DNA from: Acorus gramineus
Lineage: Eukaryota; Streptophyta; Magnoliopsida; Acorales; Acoraceae
Length of the DNA stretch: 64,000 bases
NCBI GenBank assembly: GCA_030737835.1
Contig: JAUJYN010000024.1
Span: 1,325,974 to 1,389,973, forward strand
Direction of reading: 5' to 3'
Positions within the stretch are counted from its first letter, which is position 1, and each line of letters begins with the position of its first letter. A model generated the notes under the pieces. It searched no databases. It was not told the DNA's origin and worked only from the letters and a program-made list of their open reading frames with translations. A program made the translations under genes and the position numbers. This document shows, one piece after another, positions 47,001-59,446 of this stretch.

Positions 47001-50000
47001 TTTTTTGGGAACTAAATCTTTTCCCCCCTTCTTTTCTTATTAATGCAGCTCCAGAGATGGTTGAAAAGCCAGGGGATAATTCATTGTCAAGACTTCGAAT
47101 CTTATACATCCAAGCAAAAGATCTTGCAGAAAATGAAATGAAGTATGAATGCCTCTTAAATTCTTACATATGAGTCTTATTGCTACTTCTATATAGTTGA
47201 GATATTTATAAAAGTTGAAAATTAGCATTCTTTCAAGAGCATGAAGCAGTGTCACGGTTGCTTTATAAGTCTTTGATGAGGGAGTGCATGAATCTAGGGG
47301 TAACAAATGCATGAGCTATTATTTTTTCCATATTCAATTATTTCAGTAATATTTAGTTTTACGCACATTCATTTCTATAAGAATGGCCCACTTAATGTTT
47401 ATAGTTTTGCCTAAAGCTGAAGAAAGTAAACCCGATAAAGATAGAATTCTTATGTGCACTATAAGAAAGAGATTCATCTGCATCCTATATATTGTCACTC
47501 TCTCAAGAATGAGGAAGGATGGGTTTGAATTCTAAGATGCTCCTTTCGTAGGATGTTCTCTTGATTTTCTTTTTTCATTGTGGCCCTTCTAATATCCATG
47601 TCAAAAGTGTACTTCTAATATGTACTTATGACTCACCCAACTATGCCCCTATCATTTAGTTCATATCTATAAATATGTCAACTTTACATAAATCTGGTGA
47701 AAAAGAATGATGGTCATTATAAGTGTAAAATAGTGCATGCTCCTTGCTTATTTTTTCAAAAAAAAAAAAAAAAAAAATCATGCTCCTTGCCAATGAGAGC
47801 ACTTTTATTATCAATCATCACACTAATTTAAAATCAATATGAGGAAGTTTGATGTGTGATTCCTAGTCCGACTATGGGTCATGGTTTTTTTTTAGCATTG
47901 CTCTCTTTCAGATCTCAAAGACATGGTTAAGCCATGCTTTTTTTTTGTAAGCGTTCCACTCGGGAGGACTGCATTATAAATTCTCTATTTTGCAAATGAA
48001 TAATATTTACATTTGGAGAAATAACGAACAATTTGGCATCTCAAAGCTTTACATCTCCCGTGGCTGTCCTGTTATTGGTTTATCTATACTAATATCCTGT
48101 TTATCATTTGGTTTCAATCCAAGTTGCCCCCAAATGCAAAATTTATAGCTTTGGACATGCATGTAACTAGGTCTGCAAGTTAGGAAAGTCATCAAAGTGA
48201 CCTGGAAGTCATGTCAGAAAATGAGCAAAGTCACACTTATGGGAAATGAAATTTATCTAATTTCATGATTCAGAACATTTCTTTCCTTCTTTTTGTTTTT
48301 TATTGTCACGTTTGGTCATCCAATAAGAGTCAGGTCAGTGCTGACTTGTCGATTTACATATGCATATTCTGGTATTAGCATGAGCTTGATATGGATGCCT
48401 TTACCAACATGTGGGCTTTAAATGTATACATACCTCCATATTAGTATCTGCATCTTCTTTAGAACAATTCATAAGCTTGTACATAGAATGTCTTAGCCCC
48501 CCAAAATTTGAGTATAGATGAAAGAACCAATAAGTGATTTGACCTCCATATCCTCTTTGAAGTCACTTACGTGAAAGTGTAATAAGTGATTGTTGAGATT
48601 AGCATGCAAACAAACAGACTATTGAGCCTATAGTTATCAAATTTTTATTTTTGATATCTTTGATCGTCTGTTACTGTCATCTTGATATGCATTAATGTTG
48701 TTCTTTCTTTTCTAATAGTACTTCGAATATGTTGGTGGGCCAATTGGACACTCTCCTGCAACCTGGACTTCCAGCAGTTCCTGCAGCACAAAGAAAAAAG
48801 ATAGGTGAGCTCCAAAAACCATATCAAAATCATTTAGGTCTTGGAAAGATAGTTAAATACTAGTAGTTTGTCAAATTCTAATTCTAAAATGTCGCTTTAC
48901 TTATTTTGGTTGGTGGGGCTGATCATGTTATCCTGAGAGGGAAGTTCATTTTCTTATAAAGCTTTAAACTAACCATCATGTAAACTGGACCTTGTCAAGA
49001 TCGAGTGTGATTGGCTATTTTTAGTTACTGAAACTGATTGAGACTATAATATTCAATTATAGGGAACTAAAGTAGTTGGCTATGTTTGTCATTTAATTTG
49101 AGTATTCAATTAATGTCAAACATAGTTATCTTGCTTAATGACATATGAGAATTCTAAGGAGGGTCCATAAATTGTAGATATTATAAAACTATTGATACCT
49201 CAACAGTCAACAAACTCCCGAATTGTGAAAATTGGGAGACCTTTTTTTCCCAAAAAGGACTGACCATCTACCATAATCACGCATTTCTGTGTTTTGAAAC
49301 CCTGGGATTTTTTATTTTTTTTTGAGAAAAAGGTAGACAATGCTACCATTGTTCATTAAGTTTAACCATTGGACAAAACCCTGGCTTACTATGATAAATG
49401 GAGAATTCTGAGAGTACATAAGTGGTAGATGTCTCAAATCACTCTCCCATTTTGATTAAATCTTAGCGTATTCATCAAATTGTGAAAATCGTAAACTACT
49501 TACAGTTTGCAAACCCAATCAAAGGCCAACATATATTGAGCTTGTTTATAGTATTGACTAAGATACCCCATGACCCCTTTTGTCATAATTACCAAAAATG
49601 GTTTTCTCCTTCGTGTTCCTGTTACCCATCCCTCTCTTTAATGGAGAATTCTTTCCTTTCCACTTTCGATCACACGAGTCCAAATTTTACTGGATACCCG
49701 ATCTATGATGCAGCTTTGTAACCTCCCCAAAAGAACATTAATCTTCTATACCCTCTCTTTCTCTACCTCTGCCTATGTGCCATTTTTCCAAAGCCTTACC
49801 AAATCACGTTATTGCTTAAGCGAATTTTTTTTTGAAAACAATATTGGAGCTATTATATGAATAAAGAAGCCCCCAGGCACAAGGATACAAGGGATTGATA
49901 TCAATTAATGATGTTTGGACCTCAAGCATAACTTTTTATTTTGAGAAAAAAGGTATGAGTTTTTTTATGGGAGCCATGATATAAAAGTAAATGACACCGC

Positions 50001-53000
50001 TCGAACAAGACGTCAATTCCACCTGAAGGAGAACCTTGACCTAAGGTTGAAGAGATGCCAAGCAAGGACATGCTTGAACCTTCCCGTATTCTTATAAGAC
50101 ACAAGCATGCACCTGACAAATGTGAGACATAGTTCTATTCGTGTTCAATAAGTTTTCCATGAAATCAACTAGGACACGTCCTAGACATGGTCCGACGCTT
50201 CCCAAGACACTCTAAACAGTTTTTCGGATTACATGGACGGACTATTCTTCTAATGGAAGGGGGAAAAAGAAAATTTCACTCCCCTCTCGATCAAAGGAAG
50301 ATGAAAACACCAAGATGTTTTTCCTTGTTATTTCTCCTTTTCTTTTCTTTTGTTTTCTTTTCTTCTCTGTTTCTCATGTTTTTTTTTTATAATTTTCCTT
50401 TTCTTTAGTTTTTTCCTTCTCTCATTACCTATTTTTCCTCCTTTTCTTCAGTTTTTCCCTCTTATTCTCTGTTCCTCCTATTCTTCTAATCTTTTTTTTT
50501 TTTATCTAAAGTGGCTTAGTGTGAAAGCAGTCCTGACCTGTTCTTTGACAAGTAATGTCTACTATTTTAAATCTGATCTATATTTGATGGGTGTCTTTCT
50601 AATGGTTTTTTTTGGTGGTTCAGTTAATTTTTTGCTTTGGTAATCCCTCATTAAAGAAAGTGCCAACCAAATATTGGTAAAAAGTGGATAAGATGTGCTC
50701 TACTACGTTTGACGGCTAGTTTGGCAAGGGGGTAAAAGTTTGAGGATTAATTATCTTAATTTTAGTGGATAAAAAAAGTTTATTAATTTTGTCCTTATTC
50801 ACATTTGTCAAAATCAGAATATAAAGATTAGATAAATGTTAGATGGAACAAAATATCCCCATTTCATATCAGAATTTGGACATATGTCTCCATTTTATCT
50901 TGATTATTTTTTATAACAATCAAGATACATTGTTTTCCAACCTTTTATTCCCTCACTTATACTCTTATCCCACCACTTATCCCCTTGTCAAACCAGCTCA
51001 AAGGGCCTCTCTGAAGCTGGGACTTCTAATACAATTATGAAAGATGAGACATATGGGGGGTTTCTTTTAGTTTTCCCTTCAGTATAGGGTTATGTTTTCC
51101 GTCTTTCCTTTTTTTTCTTTATATATTTGTTCAAATATTCATGAAATTAATCGAACTCCCATGAATATATATACTAAATACTGGAAACCTTTATAAGGGT
51201 TGTTTTAAGGTCACAGCTTTATGTATTTTATGCGAACCCATTTATCTTAATGTTGAATTGAATTAAACTTTCAATTAATATATGGCATATAAATATTAGC
51301 TTTATATGATTATGTATCACAGGCAGAATTAATATTTGTAAATCTATTTGGTAATCAGATTTTTTGGGTTGTTTGGTAATTTGATTATGATACGTTAATA
51401 TGTCATAAGTTTGTCCCTGAGAGTTAAATTATATGTCCTGTGAGACCCTTTTCTTTGTCCTTTTGTTCTTGTTTTGTTTGATGTTCTATTTATGTTTTTT
51501 TTTTTATCCAATTCTAATATTATAGGAAACAGAAGATGAAAGTTCGAGTTTCGGGAGTGGTGGTACTAGCAACCCCGCACTCATAATTGATGACAAAACA
51601 CTTATTTGGAAGTATATGACTAGAGAAGAAAAAGTGGTGGAGGGGGTGACAATTGGGGATTCAAATTCAGTTATTGTCATACAAGTTTTTTGGTTGAACA
51701 TTGAATTACATTTAAATCCTTTTATGGTTGTGGATTATTATTTTTTTTTTCATTTTATTTCATGTGGATATTTAATCTATAAAATTATTGATTTATTTAT
51801 TGTGTCATTCCTGTGTCCGCGTTCTTTTTTTTCCCCAAGAAATTACTGGCACCGCCTCCCATGTTCTATCCATGCTGCATGGAATGCCACTGTAGCAGCC
51901 CAAATAATTTTCACATAAACTTTTCTTTGGTATAAACGCTCGTCATAATCAATCCATCAACAAATCACATGCGGTATGACTGTGTGAGCTTGAATTTCGC
52001 TTTATTACTTTTATCATCTTTTCTTTCTTCACTGAAACCATTCTCACATCTCTTTTAAATTGTTCGAGTCGCATCATGTATTGAGTGCAATCCAAATCTT
52101 ACTCCATATCCTTGCACTACAATGATAACTATAGAAGGTATGACCTGAGTCTCCTCCATAAACTTTGCAAAACGTGTTTCTATCACTCACCTAATTGGTT
52201 TGAATCTTTATGAGAAGATTGTCTTGAGAGAGAAGATACCTGAAGCATCGAATCTTCAGTGAAGAGATGACACCCTAAATTTGATACGCAAACCGAGCCT
52301 AGGAGATTCACGAGAAGGATTCAATTAAAGCTGCCTATAGAAAGATTTCACGAAAAAGCCTACTTTGGGAGTTAGCTTTCAACACATTGTATCTTCTTCT
52401 CCCAAGTTCAAGTGTACCTCTTCTAATGATGCCAATAAGGGAAAGGTTTCACCCGCATTCCCTTGAATTCTTTGCGATTTCCTGTATGCTAAAGTGAAGG
52501 GTGTGAATAGGCTTAACTTTCCCCATTCTTCTTGATGTCTTTCAGCATGTGAGTCTTTTGTGCAGATCTATCCTTGTTTAAGCTTTGGGTTTTCTGCACC
52601 AGATCCACTAGCTGTACCATAAGTTATTGGCTTTATTGCTATGATAAAGGTAAAAAGTGTGTGGAAATTAGGACAATTTATTCCAGGAAAGTGTTATTTA
52701 TTTTGTTAGCTCAATGATATAATGCAGGACATGGTCTGATTTGAACTCTTTGTTTAAGCAAGGTTTATAAGTGCTACCCTATTATTGGAGGGCTGTTTTA
52801 GGTCATGGAAATTTTTTTTGGCTACCACTTGTATTTGAGTTAGATATCTTTTTTTAATCAAATATTTGTTGCTTAATTTAATGTTATGTTCCTTATGCAG
52901 TTCCTGCTTGCTTTACGTTATTGTTGAATGTTGATGTATTGCAGAAGTGAGTGAGCAGAAGAAGAAGCGGGTGAAGGCTGATTCAGAGATTCCTAGGCTT

Positions 53001-56000
53001 TCTCCTGCTGCATCAATAAGAATCCAACTAGATCATGCTGCTAGTCTGAAGGGAGAGCGGGTTTGTTTTTTAAGTGCTGTTCTTGGGATATCCACACACA
53101 TATTTATGTGATGATTCTTCTATATGAATCAAATTTTAACTTGAAATTGGTTTAATGTGAAGGTACATATAATTTTTAATGGAAATGAATATTTTTAGTC
53201 TACATAACCTTTCACAAATATCACCATATTTTCTATCAAGTAATTCAATCATTTCAACTTCATTGTATGTGATTTTAATGAAAATGATTGATTCTGGTAT
53301 CATTCTATTTCCAATATGTTATATCTCATCCATGATGAAGTCTTTTCCTAGAACTTCTGTATTTCTTCCAGAATAGATTAGTTCTTGACTTTATTATTCA
53401 TTTTGTTTTCTCTCATTAAACTGATGAAGTCTTGGTCGTTTGACTTTCTATGTGACAGCTCTTTATAAATCAGTAGCCTACTAATCTCTCTTCAACATGT
53501 ACAAGATAATTCCTTATCGTTATCTAAAAGTATCTATTTATATTTGTTACAAAAGAATAATTATTTGTTTTGTTTATCGATTGTCTTTTCTTTAAAAAAA
53601 TATCTCATTCATTTTCATGGTGTCTCTTCTTGTCCACATTTTGGTATTTTATTTTAATTTTTTCCCTTACTTTGAATTATTGATAAGCTTTGGTAATGGT
53701 CATAATTAGTATCATAAAATTCCAGTGCTTGCTTTTAGTTTACATCATAGATAGACTTAATTCTATATATGAAATAATGCCACATGGATCTGTGAGCTAT
53801 CTTTTATCTGATACATTTGAGAGTTTTATGTTGTCTCTGTAGCAAGTAGGTGTCTTTCCTACTGTCTCCAGTGGCCTTCTCGTTTTCTTTATAATTTTGT
53901 TCTGATATGGTTTTCTCCATCGTAATATATATGGTGGCTGAGTGCCTACCAGCTCATTCAACCAAAAAAAGAGAGAACTTTTGTGTCATCTAGGGGTGGT
54001 AAACGAGCCAAGCCGCTCGGGCTCGACTCGGTTGAACTTGTGCCGAGCTTGAACAATTTTTAAACCTCGTTGTAAATGAGCCGAGCCCGAGCTTATATGT
54101 GCTTGTTTCGAATATGATCGTTTATTTTTGGTATGTTATCTGTTTTATGTATGTTTTAATTGCTAAAAAAATTTTTTTTAACTAAACGAGCCCGAGTTCA
54201 AACCTTGGTTCGAACTTGCACTCGAGCTCCTTTTACAAGTGAGTAGAGCTGAGCCTTAACTGAGCTTTTCACGAGCCAAGCGAGCCGAGTTTGAACACAA
54301 ATTAAGCTCGGTCCCGAGTCGAACCGAGCCCAAGCCAAGCCTAAGTATAAATAAGCCGAGCTTGAACATGTCAAAGCTCGGCTCGTTTACCACCCCTAGT
54401 GTCATCTATTTACATGAAAATATTAATTGAATTTTTTGTAGAATATATTCAAGGGAACAATAAAGTGGCATCTACTTGTGTCTATATTACAGAGACCTCT
54501 TCATATGTGAAGTGAAGTAGTCTAAAAGTGGAGATAAGTTGTTATATGTCATCATCAACTATATTTTCCTTATTGGATCACCTTTGGCCATTTAAATCTA
54601 TATGCATCCCTCCACTTGCGTATTATCAAGTGGAAACTTGTGTATAAACAACTTACAATCTAGTGAACTTGCGTTTAGGCTTTCTAATAAACTTTTGAAG
54701 AATGTTATGGGAAACCATCATTGTACTATTAATATGTCCTATCATTATTATCTTTTTAAATCTTCCAGGAAGTCATGATTGTTCGAGTGAACAATCACCT
54801 GTGATTGATTTGGCATTTCAGAACTGTCCAATATATTGAAAGGTGTTATAACACATACCTGACTATGATGGTTGTTCAAGCATTGCTTTATTAAACATAA
54901 AGAATGTTGATTATCTTTGACTTTACATTACTAAAATTTGTGTTCATAGTTTTGTGGCTTTTTAAATCTATCATCTCTATATCTATCTGATGGTACCCCA
55001 TACCTGTCCGTGCCAATGGTGTTGGTAGTTGACCCATAAACGGACGATTACTTATATTATGGAGGATACGTGTGGCTAATTTTTTAGTTCATGTTGATAA
55101 ATTGGGTTTCCACTACTTGTCTTTCTTGCTGAGTTTGCTATTAATATTAATTTTTATTTTCTTCACTTAAATATATGCTCCCATTCTCCACATAGTTATA
55201 TGTATCTATTGCTGCTCATTTAACAATTATAATCAACTGGGTGGCCTTTTTTCTTGTGTTTACAACTTACACTCAGGTAGCTGCTAGGGTGAGGGCTGAT
55301 GATGCTGAAAAAGATGATTGGCTTGTTGTAAAAGTAATTCATTTTGATAGAGAAACGAAAGAGTAAGTTCCTTCCTTTCCATATAACACTCCACATTCAA
55401 GTACCTAAGAATGTTTTTTGCAAAATTGTCCTTAATGCATCATTAAAAATGTAACTTTTCATGAAAGGATAACTAAAATTATCATTTGTTATTTTACATT
55501 GTTGTTGTTGTTTCCTCTTTTCCTTGATGGTAAATACTAGTTCATGAGATGGGAGAAAAGGCTAAGGATTAGATTACTTCAAATCATGGATTGTTTTAGA
55601 TGTGAAATGGATTGAATCATAGGATTTGAATAATAAATTGTGGGATTTCTACTGGCCCTTTTTGAGCTTTCCACCCCATGAACTTGTTGTGTATTAAACT
55701 TATTCAAGTAATAAGATATTTTAATTTTTGGAAATTTCTTAAAAGTAAAAAGTGCTACATATGCAATTTATCAATCACATAAAAATTGTTTCATAAGTTC
55801 AATTGGACATGATATTGGGTTTGTTAGAAGATAATATAATGTTGGTTTATTTTATCTAATTTTTTGTAAGATCATCTGACGGTTCAGATTTATGTAGGTT
55901 TGAAGTTCTCGATGAGGATGAGGATGAAGGAAATGTCCAAAGGTAGCTATGTGGCACAACTGATAGATATTCTGCCTTCAAACACTTTGACACAAAAAAA

Positions 56001-59000
56001 AGACAATATTTCCACATTCACACTAGTGTGAAAGATTTTGCAAGTCCTTTGTATGTACTGCATTAATGAATAGTGTATCCAGTCATCTAATACTTAAATC
56101 AAGCCAATATACATCCCAGAATGTACAGTGACTTGCTTTAGATTATTGCATGAGATGATTCTTTTTAGTATGTGAACAGCAATCATGCACTCATACTGAA
56201 TTCTTGATCTAACATTCTGAGAATCCTATGCTCATATGACTTCTGTACTTGACTGATAAAGGTCTGTTTGAGTTGTGAATGAAACTCCATGGTAAAAGTC
56301 TAAATATAATGCTAACATTTATAATTAATTGTAGAAACTATAAGTGTGTGCCTTTTGTACAATACAACACTTTTGTTTGCCTGGTTACAAATATTTATAC
56401 AACCTGCATGAAGCATTTTTCATTTTGTTCATCTCTTTCTCTACAGGAAGTACAAGCTGCCAATGTCACGCATCATTCCTTTTCCAAAGCGGGGAGAACC
56501 CTCTAATGCACCGGATTTTCCCCTTGGAAGCCATGTTTTGGCAGTATATCCTACAACTACAGCATTATATAAGGCTACTGTTGTCAATCCTCACCGTAAG
56601 GTAAATGCCAATATGAGTTTTTCTTATAGAGAGTATCCATTTAGTCATTCCCCTGAAAAGCCAAAATATTGCAGACCTTACCCTTCTTGTGCCGATTACT
56701 AAGGAACCAATTCATCTATCATCAAAATATCATGCATCTGAACATAGAAATAAGAAAGGAGAGAATTGAGGATTGAGAGACAGGAGATGCATAAGATCCT
56801 CATGTCCCATAAATGCATTCACTCACACACACAGAGACAGACACTGCTCCCTCTCTATTTATTTGAGTGAGCACTCTCCTTAAATATCCTAGCAACTTAA
56901 CTTAGCAGTTTTTTTTTTCCTTACATCAATAAATTATAATTAATTTTAAATCCTTCCATTTTCCCACTTTTTACTTGTATTAATTATATTACCTAGCTAA
57001 CTATTCTACTTTTTCTGTTTGGTCGCCTGGTCCCCATCTGGTTCACACACATTCAGAGGAAAACTGATGAGTAAGTTTTCTTTATCACATTTATTTCCTG
57101 TTTAGTGGTGAGGATACCTTTATATTTCTTGGACAACCCATTGAATGTTATTCAAAATATAGTTCCAGTCTGAAACTGTTTGATTTAAATCCACAATATG
57201 AATGTTGTTCATGTCTATAAAGAATGCTTGCATGTGACACATACATACTGTAGAATGAAATCTTATATATTTTGGAATTTTAAGGTAAATTTCATGATAT
57301 GTTCGTTACCCAGTGGTTTTTACTACTCGGACAATTGATACATGGAGTAATGGGATTCATGGAAAGGAGACAGGATATTGACATTGTTAGAGACATGTAT
57401 GAGGGAACAAAAACGGGCATGAAGAATTCTTGTGGAGACAAGGAATTATTTGTTGTTATGGGTCTTATATCCATGTCATATTGGAATATTTTTTTTACTT
57501 GATATGGATGACTTTGATTGTTAGGCATCCAATTTGAGGGTCGTTGCCCATGTTCGGCTTATTGTTTTTCATAATTAGGGGGTATAAAGTGAGAATAAAG
57601 ATAGAAGAATGGGTTGCTAATTGGGTGGGTGGGGGGAGGGGGAATAGACAACTGATACACTTGAAATAATAAAGCACAAACATTTGCGTCTTTATAAATA
57701 GAATAATATTGTTGACACATCCTATAATAATATCTCCCACACCCCTCACTTACACTGTCATAACTTTTATGTAAAAGATGCTGGATGGGAAGAAGATTTG
57801 TGAAGAAGCTTGTAAGAAGTTCAGTCTATGGAGGGAAGGAAGGTGGGGAAACCCTAGCAAGATGGAGGTGGAAAACAAAGTGCCAATTTCCTGAATATGA
57901 ATTACTAGTGAAAGAACTAGATTATTGGTGGTCTGGTGAATTCTTTGACCATTGTAAATTGTGGGTAGATGAAGCTTGACTCCAAGTTCAGATGATGTTG
58001 TGCCAAGATGATGCCAATGTTTTTTTTTTTTTAATTTTACTGATATTCTATTACACTCGCTTCCTACGTATTCGTCTAAGATGAATATTTTCAAGGCTTT
58101 TAAAGAAGGCTTTTAGTGAGTAAAGAAACATGAATTTTGTCTAAGTCTGTGAGGCCTTGCACAGTGAGCCTTGTTTATGCTATAAGATGTTGGAAGACTT
58201 ATTAGATGGTAGTTAGCTATTATTCAAGGAGGGAACACGCATGAGGGTGATAAACCTTGACACGAAACTTTGACAGGAATTCATGATGTCACAGAATTCA
58301 TAAATTGACCTGAAAGCTTAGGAAACAGGCTATGTCACCCTCTTTATTCTAAATAAAGTAAAGAGATTATGATATGTACTTGTCGATGATATGGAAGGAC
58401 AATACCTTGGAGAATGCTAGATCAGAAACAATAGAATTCCAACTCAGATCTTGTCAGTTTAATTTGATCTTTTTATCATTTATGTTGGGAAGAGCAGGGA
58501 TTACCGGATTAGTTGAATGATTCTTTTTATGGGGCATTATGGCATCAGTAAACTGCATGTATTGCGTGAAAAGAGCAAAACTTCCTATTAGAGTAAGTAT
58601 TTTTAGTTTTATGAACACACTGGCATCTCCAATTGGAATGACTGCTGAGCTAATGATTAAAAGTTTGCCCTGGAGATTTGGGCTTGAAGTTTTGGTGAAA
58701 CCTGGGAATTTATTTCAACAAGAATGTACAGAGAACCAATGTCTATAGACACAAACTGATGAACATGAGGTGACCGAAGGGGTCACTTTTGAGTAACTTA
58801 TTTCAGGAAGCATGGAAATGTAAAAAAAGAGGGTGAAGTGTCTTGAAGGATGTTTGCTGATTAGGTGAAATGTTTCTCTGTAAATGGGTTTGTATGATCT
58901 AACCTAAACATTCTCCAACACAGCAAATGAGAAACCCCAGTAGGGGCTGATAGGTTATATGATAACGCGTTGGGCTTTTAAAATCAACTTGTACATATGC

Positions 59001-59446
59001 TCATTGTATATGAACTGTGTTTTATTTTGTTTGGTAAGATATGGTTATACTGTGGAGGGTATAGCAATGCATCAAAATGAATGGACAGTGGGAGATTGAT
59101 TGAGATGGTTTGGATATGCACCCAAGGCAGAAATAGAATTGTAGATGATGGGAGGAACAGATTTGAAAGATTAACTTAACATCAGGACAATAGGAATTTA
59201 TAAGTAAACAGGATTTGCATGATTAATTGTAAATCATTGCAAACATTGTTGATATATTTCGCATTCATTTTCTTGTTTAGGTTCATTTGTATTATTTGAT
59301 ATATGATACTCAAATGTCCTTTTTGCCTTAATTTAACCAGTTATCTATTGGAGTTCGATGATGATGAGGGAGACGATGGATGCTTACCTCAACGGGCTGT
59401 GCCATTTGATGAGGTTGTCCCGCTCCCAGAAGGATATCGCCAGTGA
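41875..59446 (+). CDS. SGF29: SGF29, SAGA-complex histone H3K4me reader, full nine-exon gene
   Basis: Exons 41875-42013, 47049-47142, 48719-48804, 52945-53060, 55277-55362, 55898-55942, 56447-56600, 57057-57070 (14 nt) and 59341-59446. All have GT-AG junctions and consistent phases; total 840 nt, 279 residues. SGF29 is the subunit of the SAGA acetyltransferase module that reads H3K4me2/3 (established for the family). Residues 17-45 are a charged helical segment (ENSKELDRLRKEQE); a basic KKKRVK lies near residue 112. The tandem Tudor domain runs from about 146 to the end, with IHFDRETKEFEVLDEDED, VLAVYPTTTALYKATVV and YLLEFDDDEGDDG. D179/D181 and Y223, Y230, F250 have the spacing expected for the H3 N-terminus and methyl-lysine pockets. 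The end LPEGYRQ is typical of plant SGF29. Start at the first ATG after the GA run; Met11 is an alternative. Introns reach 5 kb and hold transposons. Length is close to the Arabidopsis protein. Confidence 0.95.
44028..44070. repeat. Long G-run in intron 1, copy B
   Basis: About 40 nearly uninterrupted G residues (one A at 44032), against 15 G at 22871-22885 in copy A. May fold as G-quadruplex DNA or reflect assembly or slippage variation. Confidence 0.85.
45152..46372 (-). mobile_element. Gypsy-type solo LTR, 1221 bp, copy B intron 1
   Basis: Counterpart of 23967-25195 with target duplication atatg at 45147-45151 and 46373-46377. Differs by a few substitutions and a short replaced segment near 45975 (gcaaaatatgttgg against ccaaattatttgg). 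Confidence 0.85.
50715..50997. mobile_element. MITE, copy B intron 3
   Basis: Counterpart of 29520-29811 with the same inverted ends. Shorter by about ten bases near 50838. Confidence 0.65.
51526..51684 (+). pseudogene. Possible hAT (BED-type) transposase exon fragment, copy B
   Basis: Counterpart of 30341-30500 with the same open stretch and acceptor-like lead. Lies in SGF29 intron 3 and has no zinc-binding residues after the WKYMTREEK segment. Confidence 0.35.
53061..53990. other. SGF29 intron 4, first part: nothing recognised
   Basis: T-rich intron sequence unique to the intact gene. A 65-codon frame at 53179-53376 has no recognisable motif and is probably chance. Confidence 0.6.
53991..54398. 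mobile_element. hAT-type MITE, 408 bp, in SGF29 intron 4
   Basis: Starts TAGGGGTGGTAAACGAGCC and ends GGCTCGTTTACCACCCCTA, a perfect 19-bp terminal inverted repeat. A perfect 8-bp target duplication, gtgtcatc, lies at 53983-53990 and 54399-54406. The 8-bp size indicates hAT. The interior is rich in gagc/ccgagc words and non-coding. Confidence 0.92.
57300..59160 (+). pseudogene. Degenerate LINE reverse transcriptase remnants in SGF29 intron 8
   Basis: Around 57345-57470 the plus strand encodes ERRQDIDIVRDMYEGTKTG, which recalls the helix before the active site in plant LINE reverse transcriptases (I-x-DMYEG). Around 59095-59125 a frame reads LRWFGYAPKA, which recalls the C-terminal LRWFGHV motif of the same proteins. 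Sequence between them has stops in every frame. Both motifs are in the expected order and orientation, so a decayed LINE is likely. Part of the host intron lies within these limits. Confidence 0.5.

Larger units (their letters stand above)
37890..53008 (+). repeat. Segmental duplication, copy B (contiguous with the intact SGF29)
   Basis: Direct repeat of 14323-31825 without the 2354-bp solo LTR. It runs on into the rest of SGF29, so it occupies the original right-hand context. Copy-specific features are longer TA and G-runs, a shorter GA run, and a few small indels (for example near 50345 and 50838). Confidence 0.95.

Noticed and set aside
53179..53376. 65-codon frame in SGF29 intron 4
   Set aside because: No motif, no splice-site support, AT-rich intron sequence.
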